From assembly GCA_949152475.1 (NCBI GenBank), contig OX424562.1, positions 19,406,209 to 19,470,208 of the forward strand: a stretch of 64,000 nt of DNA, read 5' to 3'. Below the pieces are notes generated by a model that saw nothing but the letters and a program-made list of their open reading frames with translations, was not told where the DNA came from and made no database searches. The position numbers were made by a program, and so were the translations under genes. Positions 1 to 11,358 of this stretch are shown here, piece by piece (within the stretch, counting starts at the first letter, position 1; each line of letters opens with the position of its first letter). Origin of the DNA: Terebella lapidaria (lineage: Eukaryota > Annelida > Polychaeta > Terebellida > Terebellidae).

Positions 1-670
1 CCCTGCCCATCGCTGGCGGATGCTCATACATCCATATGTGTTTTGTAGGTTTGATCAATGTCTTCAATCTTGACTCAACAACTGTTCATCGGTTTGAACT
101 GTTTTGAACTTTTGGGGGGAATGTGGAGGCAAGGCAAGGATTAAACACGGAAAAGAGAAATTGAAACACCTTGTGAAAGCAAATCAGAGATTCTTTTCTC
201 ATCTGTTTACCGTCAACTTCGGACGTTGTTCATGTCTAATTTCCTCCCTCCACGTTCAGGATCAATTTATACCACGTACTGTAGTAATTCTTTAAACAAT
301 TTGAACTTCCATTTGGCGGTTCATGTTCCTCTCAGGGCTTCAAATTATTTCAAGAACATCAAGCATAAAAACAATGTAGAACGCACTATATATAGAAATA
401 AGAACACTTTGCTAAGCAAGAGAACATAGTAAAAAATTCCATATAAAAAGAGCGTTTTCTGGATCACCTGCAAATTATGTAGCTTACTATAACACGTATG
501 CAAATATTGGACAAGTTATCAACGCACGAAAAGAGATGTGTCAATAATTCTTGCACGAAATACCCTTTGGAACTTACGGGACGTGTTTCCGAGGCTGAGA
601 GAGGAAAATAGTCATATTTCAAGTGTATTTTCTCAGCATGATATGCATACGTTCTGAGTGCGAGATGGGT
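1..670. other. Intergenic, nothing recognised
   Basis: AT-rich sequence with only short overlapping open frames and no protein similarity, RNA gene or clear repeat that I can recognise. Confidence 0.5.
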
Positions 671-2359
671 TTATCTCAGCACCAGTCTCCGAATCTGGAC
701 CGAGGCTCTGATGTGGAGACGTGCAACACGAAGGATATGTCACACATTTCCTTCATGTTTAACAGAAAAAAAGTTAAAATCACAGACGCACACAGCCGCC
801 ACTCCAAATTTGAGTGTGAGATGGGGTTTACGGTACCGGCATTGTATTTATAATGGGAGGCACGTCGTAGAGTGCGAGAATATACCTTTCTGCCTTTGTA
901 CGTCAGAACAGCTCATGTTCGTAGAAAAAATCTGGTAATTTACGGAGTAATGATTGTTTGAGATATTTTATTCGTCTAACCTCATGTATTGTATATATTA
1001 GGTTAATGTGTGGATACTTTTGCTCGTTTGTCATTCTGCCATGCTCGATTATTTTTCGGACGAACCCCAGACTTGGGTTGTCTGAACAGCTTTACCAATC
1101 GCACATGGCAATTCGCAAAAACATGTATGTCTTCATATATTATAAAAAGATAATTTTTAAAACATTGTAACCCAATGTTCAAGTAATAGAAAAATCTCGA
1201 GGAACAGGGGCCCGAGACTATGTTGAATAACCCCTGTTACTCGAGAGGTTTATCTGTTTTAAATCATACAGAAAACTACTCAGCCGTGACCAGCTGTGGT
1301 TTAGTCAACAAACATCATTGATTAAACCCCTGTGAGACCAATGCAATTATGATTTAAACAGAAATCCAATTCTATATGGAAAGCTTGTGAGGAGACATTA
1401 TGTGGTTCTAATTTGAGAGGTTTCAGTCATTCATATTGACAAGATGCTCAACCAGTACAACGCATTAATTAGAAACGCTCTAAAAATTCTTTCTGGTTCA
1501 TTCATTCTAGTAGACATGTTCTGCGTGCTGTGTACACGGACAAAATATTGATGGCAGCAGCCATTATTCATGAAATTTATGAAAGCGCACGTTTTGTTCA
1601 ATGGAGAGTATACTAGTATCGTTATTTGTATTCGTTTATAATAGTTTAGAATTCGATATGCATGAAGGCAGAATGTATTAAGAATTTATGGTTTATTTCT
1701 CATCCTTTCCAGCATGCTTGGCTGGATGATGTTCCGACCCGATGATCATCACTTGGTGGGATAAATAAAGAATGAACGTATGTCACGTCTTCATTTTCGT
1801 GTTGTAACGTTTGACGGCAGATGAACGGGAAAATTCTTCATCGCGATTCCCATCGTGGCTCTATCAAGTACATACCGGAGCATTTGTGCTGCACTTGTAT
1901 TTTTTATTATTAAAATAATTGCTGCACAATAAAATATTCTTCACGACGAACACAGGCTTTGCACAAAAGACCTAAAGCAGAAAACAACATACGTGTAATA
2001 TGTTATGATAGACCCCCCACTAACATAGGCGTGCCCACTGGATGAATCAATCATTAATATTTTTAAATATTTTTTCTTCTTCTCATATACGTTGGTTTCA
2101 ATAATGGATGCTTATCGATCACTTACGGTTTTTATTCTTGCACCGAAGTGTTTCCGAGACATGCTCTGCGTGTATTCCCACTTGGCACCTTTCAAGATAT
2201 CAATACTTTGCACGTGTATGGGGGTGGATCAAATTGTGGGAGTTGACACCACCTAAATAGCATTTTAGCCGCAGTAACTTCTGTTGGATGGGATGTACTA
2301 CGCAAGAGTAAATATTTGTAATCGTGTTGATATCAGTGGGACATTTCTGTGTGCTCCTT
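671..2359. repeat. Tandem duplication, copy 1 (1,689 bp)
   Basis: First of two head-to-tail copies. The sequence beginning at TTATCTCAGC recurs exactly 1,689 bases later, and the copies abut without spacer. By eye I found no difference between them, so the duplication is recent or is an assembly artefact. The unit has no convincing coding content. It contains a stem-loop with 14 of 15 paired bases (about 1196-1246). Confidence 0.93.
1196..1246. other. Stem-loop in the duplicated unit
   Basis: CTCGAGGAACAGGGG is followed about 20 bases later by its near-perfect reverse complement CCCCTGTTACTCGAG. The same structure recurs in copy 2 at about 2885-2935. I know no function for it. Confidence 0.6.
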
Positions 2360-4048
2360 TTATCTCAGCACCAGTCTCCGAATCTGGACCGAGGCTCTGA
2401 TGTGGAGACGTGCAACACGAAGGATATGTCACACATTTCCTTCATGTTTAACAGAAAAAAAGTTAAAATCACAGACGCACACAGCCGCCACTCCAAATTT
2501 GAGTGTGAGATGGGGTTTACGGTACCGGCATTGTATTTATAATGGGAGGCACGTCGTAGAGTGCGAGAATATACCTTTCTGCCTTTGTACGTCAGAACAG
2601 CTCATGTTCGTAGAAAAAATCTGGTAATTTACGGAGTAATGATTGTTTGAGATATTTTATTCGTCTAACCTCATGTATTGTATATATTAGGTTAATGTGT
2701 GGATACTTTTGCTCGTTTGTCATTCTGCCATGCTCGATTATTTTTCGGACGAACCCCAGACTTGGGTTGTCTGAACAGCTTTACCAATCGCACATGGCAA
2801 TTCGCAAAAACATGTATGTCTTCATATATTATAAAAAGATAATTTTTAAAACATTGTAACCCAATGTTCAAGTAATAGAAAAATCTCGAGGAACAGGGGC
2901 CCGAGACTATGTTGAATAACCCCTGTTACTCGAGAGGTTTATCTGTTTTAAATCATACAGAAAACTACTCAGCCGTGACCAGCTGTGGTTTAGTCAACAA
3001 ACATCATTGATTAAACCCCTGTGAGACCAATGCAATTATGATTTAAACAGAAATCCAATTCTATATGGAAAGCTTGTGAGGAGACATTATGTGGTTCTAA
3101 TTTGAGAGGTTTCAGTCATTCATATTGACAAGATGCTCAACCAGTACAACGCATTAATTAGAAACGCTCTAAAAATTCTTTCTGGTTCATTCATTCTAGT
3201 AGACATGTTCTGCGTGCTGTGTACACGGACAAAATATTGATGGCAGCAGCCATTATTCATGAAATTTATGAAAGCGCACGTTTTGTTCAATGGAGAGTAT
3301 ACTAGTATCGTTATTTGTATTCGTTTATAATAGTTTAGAATTCGATATGCATGAAGGCAGAATGTATTAAGAATTTATGGTTTATTTCTCATCCTTTCCA
3401 GCATGCTTGGCTGGATGATGTTCCGACCCGATGATCATCACTTGGTGGGATAAATAAAGAATGAACGTATGTCACGTCTTCATTTTCGTGTTGTAACGTT
3501 TGACGGCAGATGAACGGGAAAATTCTTCATCGCGATTCCCATCGTGGCTCTATCAAGTACATACCGGAGCATTTGTGCTGCACTTGTATTTTTTATTATT
3601 AAAATAATTGCTGCACAATAAAATATTCTTCACGACGAACACAGGCTTTGCACAAAAGACCTAAAGCAGAAAACAACATACGTGTAATATGTTATGATAG
3701 ACCCCCCACTAACATAGGCGTGCCCACTGGATGAATCAATCATTAATATTTTTAAATATTTTTTCTTCTTCTCATATACGTTGGTTTCAATAATGGATGC
3801 TTATCGATCACTTACGGTTTTTATTCTTGCACCGAAGTGTTTCCGAGACATGCTCTGCGTGTATTCCCACTTGGCACCTTTCAAGATATCAATACTTTGC
3901 ACGTGTATGGGGGTGGATCAAATTGTGGGAGTTGACACCACCTAAATAGCATTTTAGCCGCAGTAACTTCTGTTGGATGGGATGTACTACGCAAGAGTAA
4001 ATATTTGTAATCGTGTTGATATCAGTGGGACATTTCTGTGTGCTCCTT
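2360..4048. repeat. Tandem duplication, copy 2 (1,689 bp)
   Basis: Second copy of the unit, ending at TGCTCCTT, where the sequence departs from copy 1 into the unique 5' flank of the GPCR gene. Because it ends about 340 bp before the start codon of that gene, any upstream control element in the unit is now doubled. Confidence 0.93.
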
Positions 4049-4383
4049 CCTCAAAAGACGTGTGAATTTTTTACACCGTGTTTAACCTTCGTTAACATCA
4101 AAGGAGGTTTTCAAAGGAAAGAAGATGGTAATCTCTGGATATCGCGTTGATACTGAATGATAACAGTTGTAGGACATTTAATAGCAGAGGCAATTGGATA
4201 TATGGACAGCGAGCAACATTTGACTCCATTGCAATGTCTCACTTTGCGAATGATGGCTGAACCTTCTGGCTAAATAAGAATAAGAAATGACACTTATTAC
4301 TTGTAAACGTCAACCATAGGATACATGGTAAAATTCGTCATCTGCAAACTAAACCCTTAACCGCGGCACTGGAATTTAAAACA
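4049..4383. other. 5' flank of the first GPCR gene
   Basis: Unique sequence between the tandem duplication and the first coding exon. No TATA box or other core promoter element stands out. The promoter or 5' untranslated sequence should lie here or in the duplicated unit. Confidence 0.35.
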
Positions 4384-5726
4384 ATGAATTTCACAAATTA
4401 TACGGAAAATTCTACCTATAATGATGACAATGGCGAGACTGAAGAACAACCCTTGGAATCCTACTGGCAGTACAAGCTGTACACGATGTCCTCGCTGTAC
4501 GTCTCTCCTGTACTCATCATAACGGGTACACTCTGCAATGTACTCACGCTGGTTACGATGCGTACCAAGGCGTACAGGGGGTCCACCACTGGATTCATGC
4601 TTAGCGCGCTCGCCATCGCCGACACCGGGGTATTGAACACAGGTAATGGATTGAAAGAGGCATATATTTACAACGTGACAGCTTCCGGATAGACTCAAGA
4701 TGAATTCCTCATCATCCAGATGTAGGGAACGATTGTTTTATATGATAATAATATACATGTATACATGATATTCACGAAGGTTCACTTAATATGTTCACCT
4801 ACGGTTCTCATATATATATTAGTAAGTAACTTAAGTAACATGCTTTATGCATGTGTCTTCCAGGCCTGCTGAGGATCTGGATCATCGTTCTGGTTGACGT
4901 GGACGTCCGTGAGCTGAGTCAGCTGTCCTGTCAGTTCCACCTGGCCTTCACGTACCTGTTCGGACACCTGTCCGCCTGGACCCTCAGCCTAGTCACACTG
5001 GAGCGGGTGATATGTGTCTGCCTGCCCTTCAAGTGCCGCGAGATCTTCAGTCCACGCCGCACGGTAGCCGCTTGGTTCACGATCTTCGCCGTTCTCCTTG
5101 CGGCGAACCTCCACTTCTTCTGGACATCGAAGATCGACGCCCCCGCGAGCAAGTGGTGCACCTACGATCAGCGCTACGAGCATTTCATGACCGTCATCTG
5201 GCAGTGGCTGGATCTGTTCCTCGTCTGTTTCGGCCCGTTCGCCGTGATCTTCATCGGGAACGTTGTCATCGTGTACAAGATCGCCGCAAGGACCATCCAG
5301 CAGAAGCGCATGTTGAACGCCTCGAGTTCCGCGTTGAGCAACTCCTCGAAGAGAACGACGTCAACCACCGTCATGCTCCTGGTCGTGTCCATCACGTTCC
5401 TCCTGATGACCACACCATCGACGATCTACTTTCTAGGCAATGCCTACCAGCTATGGTCGATGGCCACCAACGAAGACCTTGCTAAAGTATTCGGAGCTTA
5501 CGCCATGTGCATTCTCCTCTACTACCTCAACAGTACCATCAACTTTTTCCTCTACTGCGCCTCGGGAACCAAGTTTCGCGGCGCCCTGCGCTCCCTGCTG
5601 GGGCGGCCGGCTGCCCCCAACGTCACAAGACAAGAGACGCTGAGCGCCACGCCCAGGTCCGCGACGAACGGGAACACAGCCGCCAAGTACACAGTTAGCA
5701 GTGGAGAGAGCGACACCAAGTTCTGA
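4384..5726 (+). CDS. Class A GPCR, peptide-receptor-like (two exons)
   Basis: Two coding exons, 4384-4642 and 4864-5726, joined across a 221-bp intron (AG/GTAATG donor, TCTTCCAG acceptor). The phase agrees (one base plus two forms a Gly codon) and gives 373 residues. The N-terminus has three N-glycosylation sequons (NFT, NYT, NST). Seven hydrophobic segments follow: TM1 with GTLCNV, TM2 with ALAIAD (Asp 2.50), TM3 with Cys 3.25 and ending in LERV (ERV in place of DRY), a second-loop Cys (KWCTY), TM5 with a Pro, TM6 with TTPS, and TM7 ending INFFLYC, so the usual NPxxY reads NFFLY. That TM7 form is common in invertebrate neuropeptide receptors of the FMRFamide-receptor-like type. The tail is Ser/Thr rich. 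The receptor should sit in the plasma membrane and couple to G proteins. The ligand cannot be inferred. The ATG at 4384 is the first in frame and gives a sensible N-terminus. Confidence 0.88.
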
Positions 5727-6703
5727 TATTACCACTCACTGAAGCGGGGTTTCGAGCATGTATGATGACTCTTTCGGCCCTATTCCAGTGCAAAATGATT
5801 AGAAATAAATATCTTACAGCATGTCTGTTTATGATGTTTATCAGGTGCGGATCCAGTCTAGAAGTTTGACTAATTCGTGAGAAAACCAGTGTGATGGAAA
5901 TGCGATGGTCGAAAATGCATTCACGGAATTTACTTTTATTCTAAATTGAGTTTGGCAATTTATCTCTGATGTCCAACGTATCTCTCAGCCATGCTATTCT
6001 GAATTGAAATGACTTGCATGCATGAAAATACAAACATAAATTGTACAATGAGTAGCTTCATTTTGTTACATTTTGTCTCTGATAGAATCAGTGTCTATAC
6101 ACTTACAAACTAAGGTAACAAACTATGTGCAAATAATATTATTTATTCATTACACATAACTGATCCCTCTCGGCTACGCAATATGTTTTGACTTCATCAC
6201 AATCAAAGGCCAAACACAAACATGCTTCAGAAAGATGAGATGTATGGTATTTTTTCCCCGGCATTATCATCAATAACTGACTGCATAGTCGTCATTGCAT
6301 CCCACTCCACCCACACGTGCGAGAATATTAATGCTGGATACACAAATGTTGATTTTCGACAGTGGATCGGCAGTTACTAGTAAATGATAGCTTCTTGATG
6401 TATCCCTCCGGCATGCAGGGGAGGGGGGGGGGGTCATGAGTGTAGGCAGTTCGTGACAATCTGACCTGCAGGCGCAGCTCTTTAAACAGCTACAAATGCT
6501 TCATCATACCTGCAGCTACATTTGACTTATACAGTTTCGTGATAAGTTGGGGAGCATAAGAGAGTGAACAATGTATTGCTACATGCAGTTACCGGTACTT
6601 TTTCGGACTGTATTATATTATTGATACGTGATTTCGCTCACATTCGTGTCAGGGCCGGATACAGGGTTTGTAGTCGAGTTGCGGGTTGTATCCCTTCCAT
6701 AGT
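5727..6703. other. 3' flank, no gene recognised
   Basis: Contains the likely 3' untranslated region of the GPCR gene, a poly-G run near 6421-6433 and otherwise ordinary AT-rich sequence. No further gene seen. Confidence 0.4.
5804..5809 (+). other. Poly(A) signal candidate
   Basis: AATAAA lies 78 bp past the stop codon of the first GPCR gene, in the right orientation and distance. Confidence 0.5.
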
Positions 6704-7050
6704 GAACCTAGAAATTGTTGAAACAGCAAGGTTTTTTTATTGATATGCATTCATATATGTCTCCAGGATTTTGAGCTTTGTTGGCACTGCGCCAACATTG
6801 GGGAAATTTTTTTATTCCCTAATTAGCATAATAACCGCCAGATATGGATAATTAGCATAATCAAAATATAACTTTTTAAGTAATAGGCCTAGAATCAAGT
6901 GTGATAGCACTTTTCTATACAAGGCTGACCCAAGGAATTCATTTTTGGTGAGATTTTTGTGATCCAAGGTCAAGGTCGCCACACAAGATCAAGATCAAGG
7001 TCAGTTTTCACACAAAATGTCAAAACTTTTGGTTTGGGTTGATATGGCTA
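6704..7050 (+). repeat. Left terminal inverted repeat
   Basis: About 345 bp matching the reverse complement of 22946-23293 with scattered differences. It includes a run of AGGTCA-like half sites (CCAAGGTCAAGGTC) near 6965. Confidence 0.8.
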
Positions 7051-7303
7051 TTCTTTAGCATTTCTTAATTTCACTGATTCACTTCTGTGTTTATGTAATA
7101 CTGCTGCATGAAAGCCTTTTTAATCAACTTTAAGATGGTGTATTAATTACTCATGTGCAATATATCGTTGACCAATGTTCACATAGTCCTCAACGTGGCG
7201 TTGGTTGAACATGTGGCATTGTTGTAATCTACAGAGTTCCTGTTCGCAGTCTTCTATGATTTTTTTCATGACTTGGTGCGCACAAACGATATAACCTGAC
7301 TAT

Positions 7304-8057
7304 TGTGAAGAATATCGTTCACGGCCGATATCAAGCCGGTTTAACTGGGTCGTCGTGTGATTCAATAAGCCGGCAGTTTCAATTCAACTGTTTATTGTGG
7401 TGATAGGAACAATGATTCAGTCACTCACAATCAGGGCCGCACTCTCACCTACGTCGGATGATATCCCAGTCTATATTTTTATATTCCTAGTATAGTCCTT
7501 TATATATCTTGCACATATATCCAATGGTTTATATATCACTTATATTCAGTTCGTATATTAATATCGACAGTCTTCACAGGAACTTTTGTATATACGTCCT
7601 GCCACTGGGATTTACACTACACTTCTGCGCAGTAAAGCGGGGCCGAGGGACCATGTGGCTGTGTAATTTCCCGCCAAGTGTAAGCGGTGTTGTGATAGGT
7701 TGAATGTGTGGTGCAATGCGCTGATGTCACCGGGAAAGTGGGTTTCCCCGGCTCGTGTCAATACTTGGAATGCCTGTATGTGTGCACGTGATGTATGGAG
7801 TATGTGTGTCAAGTTCTATGTTTAGAAGTCAGTGCATGTGAAGGTCAAGGTCGAGTAAATGGGGCCGAGTGTACTGAGCTAGCGGGGCCGCAGGTGCGTG
7901 GTTTGACCTGTGTATGTAACCATGACTACATGGAGTTTATGCTTGTGATCGTATAGTGTGTACTTGTCCTGTATGTAAGTCATGTAGAATGAATATTTGT
8001 TGTGGAAATGTGTAGTGCGCGGGAGGGACGGGAGTAACAGTCGCTAAAATTACTACA
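7304..8057 (-). repeat. 3' LTR (element orientation)
   Basis: 754-bp partner of the LTR at 19981-20734, adjoining the other CTAT target duplicate at 7300-7303. Confidence 0.95.
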
Positions 8058-8072
8058 TAACACCCCTTCATT
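8058..8072 (-). other. Polypurine tract candidate
   Basis: Immediately inside the 3' LTR the minus strand contains GAAGGGGTG, a short purine-rich stretch in the expected place. Confidence 0.5.
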
Positions 8073-8559
8073 AATTCTACGCCCTCGGAATTACCCTCCC
8101 CGGACCCTACCGTCGCCAAAAACTAAACAATAAAAAACTAAAAAGTCCTAAAGGTCAAACCCAAAAGCACTCACACACACACGCCGCGCGAAATGAGAAA
8201 ACACTTCATACAATAAAAATTCCTAACTGTCAAAATAAACGTCAGCAGTCAGTCCGTCAGCAGTCACTACGATGATACATATACAAATACATGCACAACA
8301 ATGAATGGAATGTATGATATGAAATGATAAACAAAACTCCTCGACGTTTCAAAGCGAAACGGAACTATAACTTTAAGAGTCTAATGAACTGAAATAAAAT
8401 GTAGATTAAATTTAACTAAAATTACATGTATAAAAACAAAAAGCCATGACTAGGATATTAAATGTATATGTACACTATTTACAATATATATATGCCGTGA
8501 CCAGAATTGTTTGGTCACTCGGGGCCGCATCAAAGGGGCCGAACAGTTCGGGGTCGTAT
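8073..8559 (-). other. 3' untranslated part of the LTR element
   Basis: AT-rich stretch between the third ORF and the polypurine tract. No feature seen. Confidence 0.5.
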
Positions 8560-11358
8560 TTACTTGTCCTCCCGTTCACGCCTGCTGGCGGGAGGAGGCG
8601 GGGCCGCTGGCGATGCCTGCCGCATCAGCTGTAGCTGTTCGTCCGGGGGTAGTCTGGGCAGGATGGACACGATCGTGGCCAACAACTCCCCCGGGATGGT
8701 CGGTGTGGTCGGGGTCGACGGAGCTTGTGCCTCCGATGGCGTCGGGGTCGAAGTCGCTCGAAGCCGAGTGATTTCCTGTCGTTGGTGGGCGACTTGGTCC
8801 TCCAACTGAGTCACACGGACTCGAAGCCGTAGATTTTCTTCGGACAGGGCGTCCGGGAACGTGGGCTGGTGGCGCTCGTGCAGAGCACCCATCCCAAAGC
8901 CGACAGACAGGCCGTTATATTCTGCCTGCCTGATGTGGTGATCCAGGGCCGACAGGTACTCCCGACGAATCAGTCGCAAGTACTGGTGCGCTAAATCATC
9001 AGCGCGGGCGAGTGACAGGGTCGGAAGGTGCTCCTCCGGTTCTGACGGCAGAAGCAAGGGGTCGGCATTATGGGCGGCCTGTTCGAGACGAGCCGTCCAA
9101 AAGTCCTCGTGAAATCCGAGGTAGTTCGGGAGCCGCTGGGCGTCCTCATCCCGTAGGAAGTCTGTGAGGTCGGGGTTCTGGCCGGGTAGTGCCTGCAGGC
9201 CGGGAAGCGAGCGGGTCGCCAAACGTCTGCCGTGTTGCCGCAGGAACTGGAAATCGGCCGCGAACTCGCCGGATCCATGAAGCGGCAGACGCTCGTCGAG
9301 GTCTCTGTGGAGTGACTCGAGCTGCTCTGGGTCGTCCACTTGGAGTCGGGGCCGGTCTCGATCGGTGCCGCGTGTCGGAACGGAACGCAGAGGTTCCACT
9401 TCCTCCGTGAGGTACGGCGGGAGCGGGACGGGTTCCACCATCCGTCGTGAAGGCTCCGGTGAAGATTCCGGGGTCGAAAACGGTGTCGGGGTCGCACGTA
9501 CAGGAGATCCGGGTGCAATCTCCCTAAGTGGAGGTGGCCGATCCTCAACTGGACTCTTCGGCTCGGGAGTCTCCTTGCCGGTTGATGACGATACCGGTGT
9601 GGTATTCAGGGGTCGACTTGGGAGTGGCGGATACTCCTCAGGTGGAGGGACCAATCCCTCACGGACTCGGTAGTCCGTGACGTTAGAGGCCGTGGGTCGT
9701 TCCACAACCATCCGCCGGGGTATGATATCCGACGGCCGAGCTCTAGACGGGGTCGAAGATGTCACTGTGGTGACCGGTCGAGTTGTCGCTGGCGACACCA
9801 CTGTCGCGAACGAAGCCGTCGTGACGACCGCCGAGGCCGAAACACCGGTGGTCGTTGTCGGGACCTCCTCCGCCGTGCTCACTGATGTCGTCTGGTAGTT
9901 TATGGGCCGAACGAAGAAGATCGTACTGGGTCGTCGAATTCGAACCCGCGTGTTCATGGTCTCGATGTCACTGACCATGCGGGTAAGCCGAATCTCGTCT
10001 GCCGGGGTCGAAGCACGATTGTACTCCAGTCGACGGAGTACCTGTTGCACTTCCGGGGCCGAGTTGGGCGGATACTGCTCAAAGAGCTCTGGCGCCATGT
10101 GCCAGATGCCGAACGTCAGGACGGTGTTGACATCCCTCCTGAAGATCGGGATGTTGGCCGGAACTCTTGGGGGTCGATAATTCGGGTTCGGCTGCATGTC
10201 GACTCTGCAGCGTAGCGCGAACCTGACGAGCATGGGGCCGGATGCCGATAGTCGTCCTTCCTGGTAGAAGGGGAACGACGTCACGTGCTGCGGGGTCGCT
10301 TGAGACAGATGCCGGAACATCTCCTCCTGGGCCAATGTCCGGAAGCCGTCGCGGGCCGGACACACGAAGTAGCGCAGGAACGGAAAATGATACGCTAGCA
10401 CGTGCGCATCAAGACTCTGGGCCGTCCGAAAAGGTCCGCGTCGTGGCACGGAGGACCACTGTCGTTCTCCTGCTCCCTCCTCTTCGCCGATGCAGAAGGG
10501 GCACTCGAATCGACCGTCTCCACGCTGTAGCGGGGCCAATGTGAGGAGGTTTCCCTCCGACAGGGTCGACTGCTCATCGAAGTTATGGATGTGGCCGTAT
10601 CCAGCGCTCCGATTTCGCTTACTGAGTGGAACCTTGTTCCAGTCTATGGGCCGAGTTCCGTAGGGTGTCACGGGAGATGGCACCAATTCCATCAATTCCG
10701 CCACTTGCCGACGGAAAGTCGAGGTCGGGGCCGTAATAGCAGATCCGCCGCTGGAGCGTGACGAACTGCTGGAGGTCGATCGGGCTCCCGCTCCATGCTT
10801 CTTCTTGAAAGAAGTATAAGTTCTCTTGTTTGGAGAACGGGAGGCCGCAGGTCGTGCTACCGCTGAACCGGAAGCGGGTGAAGTCGGGGCCGGAGCGATC
10901 GGGGCGATCACTTGATTTGCTGGGTCGGGTTGGCGGCTCGCGGTGGCGACTCGTTGAGCTTCTTGGGCCGCTTGTCGTGCTTCAATTGCACGCTGGACAA
11001 TACTTCCGCCCTCCTCGAGTCGGCGGAAGCGTTCGGGGTCGATATTGAAGATGTCGTCCGGAGTCGGGCTCGGTGTATGGCGCTCTCCTCGTTGCGCCAG
11101 CTTGCTCCGGGCCGTTTTGGGTCGCGCTCCCTTTTCTGATCCGCTTGCCGTGTCACTGAGCGTGACTGGATCGCGCTGTTCAGGCTGCGAGTCGGGGCCG
11201 GACGAAACTTCGTTGTCGGGGACGACTATAGGATGATCCGATTCATCCCCGGTGTCGATCACTTGGACGGTGATGTTATCGCCGTCCAACTTAACTGTGC
11301 GGGGCCGATTGTCACCTGGGTCGCTATTTTCCCGGTCGTCTCCGGGTTTGTCAGCCAT
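8560..11358 (-). CDS. Third ORF of the LTR element, unknown protein with C2H2-like finger
   Basis: 932 codons in the position where envelope genes lie in some LTR elements, but I see no signal peptide or membrane span. The N-terminus is acidic and Ser/Ala rich. Near residue 285 there is a cysteine pair (ECPFC) followed by a histidine pair (LDAHVLAYH), a C2H2-like zinc finger with a long loop. A Pro/Ser/Thr-rich middle follows, and the C-terminal region contains a probable coiled coil (RLRVRVTQLEDQV). I do not recognise a family. The frame is open, which fits maintained function during the life of the element, perhaps nucleic-acid binding (inference). Confidence 0.75.
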   Translation of the reverse strand: MADKPGDDRENSDPGDNRPRTVKLDGDNITVQVIDTGDESDHPIVVPDNEVSSGPDSQPEQRDPVTLSDTASGSEKGARPKTARSKLAQRGERHTPSPTPDDIFNIDPERFRRLEEGGSIVQRAIEARQAAQEAQRVATASRQPDPANQVIAPIAPAPTSPASGSAVARPAASRSPNKRTYTSFKKKHGAGARSTSSSSSRSSGGSAITAPTSTFRRQVAELMELVPSPVTPYGTRPIDWNKVPLSKRNRSAGYGHIHNFDEQSTLSEGNLLTLAPLQRGDGRFECPFCIGEEEGAGERQWSSVPRRGPFRTAQSLDAHVLAYHFPFLRYFVCPARDGFRTLAQEEMFRHLSQATPQHVTSFPFYQEGRLSASGPMLVRFALRCRVDMQPNPNYRPPRVPANIPIFRRDVNTVLTFGIWHMAPELFEQYPPNSAPEVQQVLRRLEYNRASTPADEIRLTRMVSDIETMNTRVRIRRPSTIFFVRPINYQTTSVSTAEEVPTTTTGVSASAVVTTASFATVVSPATTRPVTTVTSSTPSRARPSDIIPRRMVVERPTASNVTDYRVREGLVPPPEEYPPLPSRPLNTTPVSSSTGKETPEPKSPVEDRPPPLREIAPGSPVRATPTPFSTPESSPEPSRRMVEPVPLPPYLTEEVEPLRSVPTRGTDRDRPRLQVDDPEQLESLHRDLDERLPLHGSGEFAADFQFLRQHGRRLATRSLPGLQALPGQNPDLTDFLRDEDAQRLPNYLGFHEDFWTARLEQAAHNADPLLLPSEPEEHLPTLSLARADDLAHQYLRLIRREYLSALDHHIRQAEYNGLSVGFGMGALHERHQPTFPDALSEENLRLRVRVTQLEDQVAHQRQEITRLRATSTPTPSEAQAPSTPTTPTIPGELLATIVSILPRLPPDEQLQLMRQASPAAPPPPASRREREDK

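Noticed and set aside
9189-11236. Many plus-strand ORFs of 60-100 codons within the LTR element
   Set aside because: Shadows of the GC-rich minus-strand ORF; the GGGTCG motif keeps them open.
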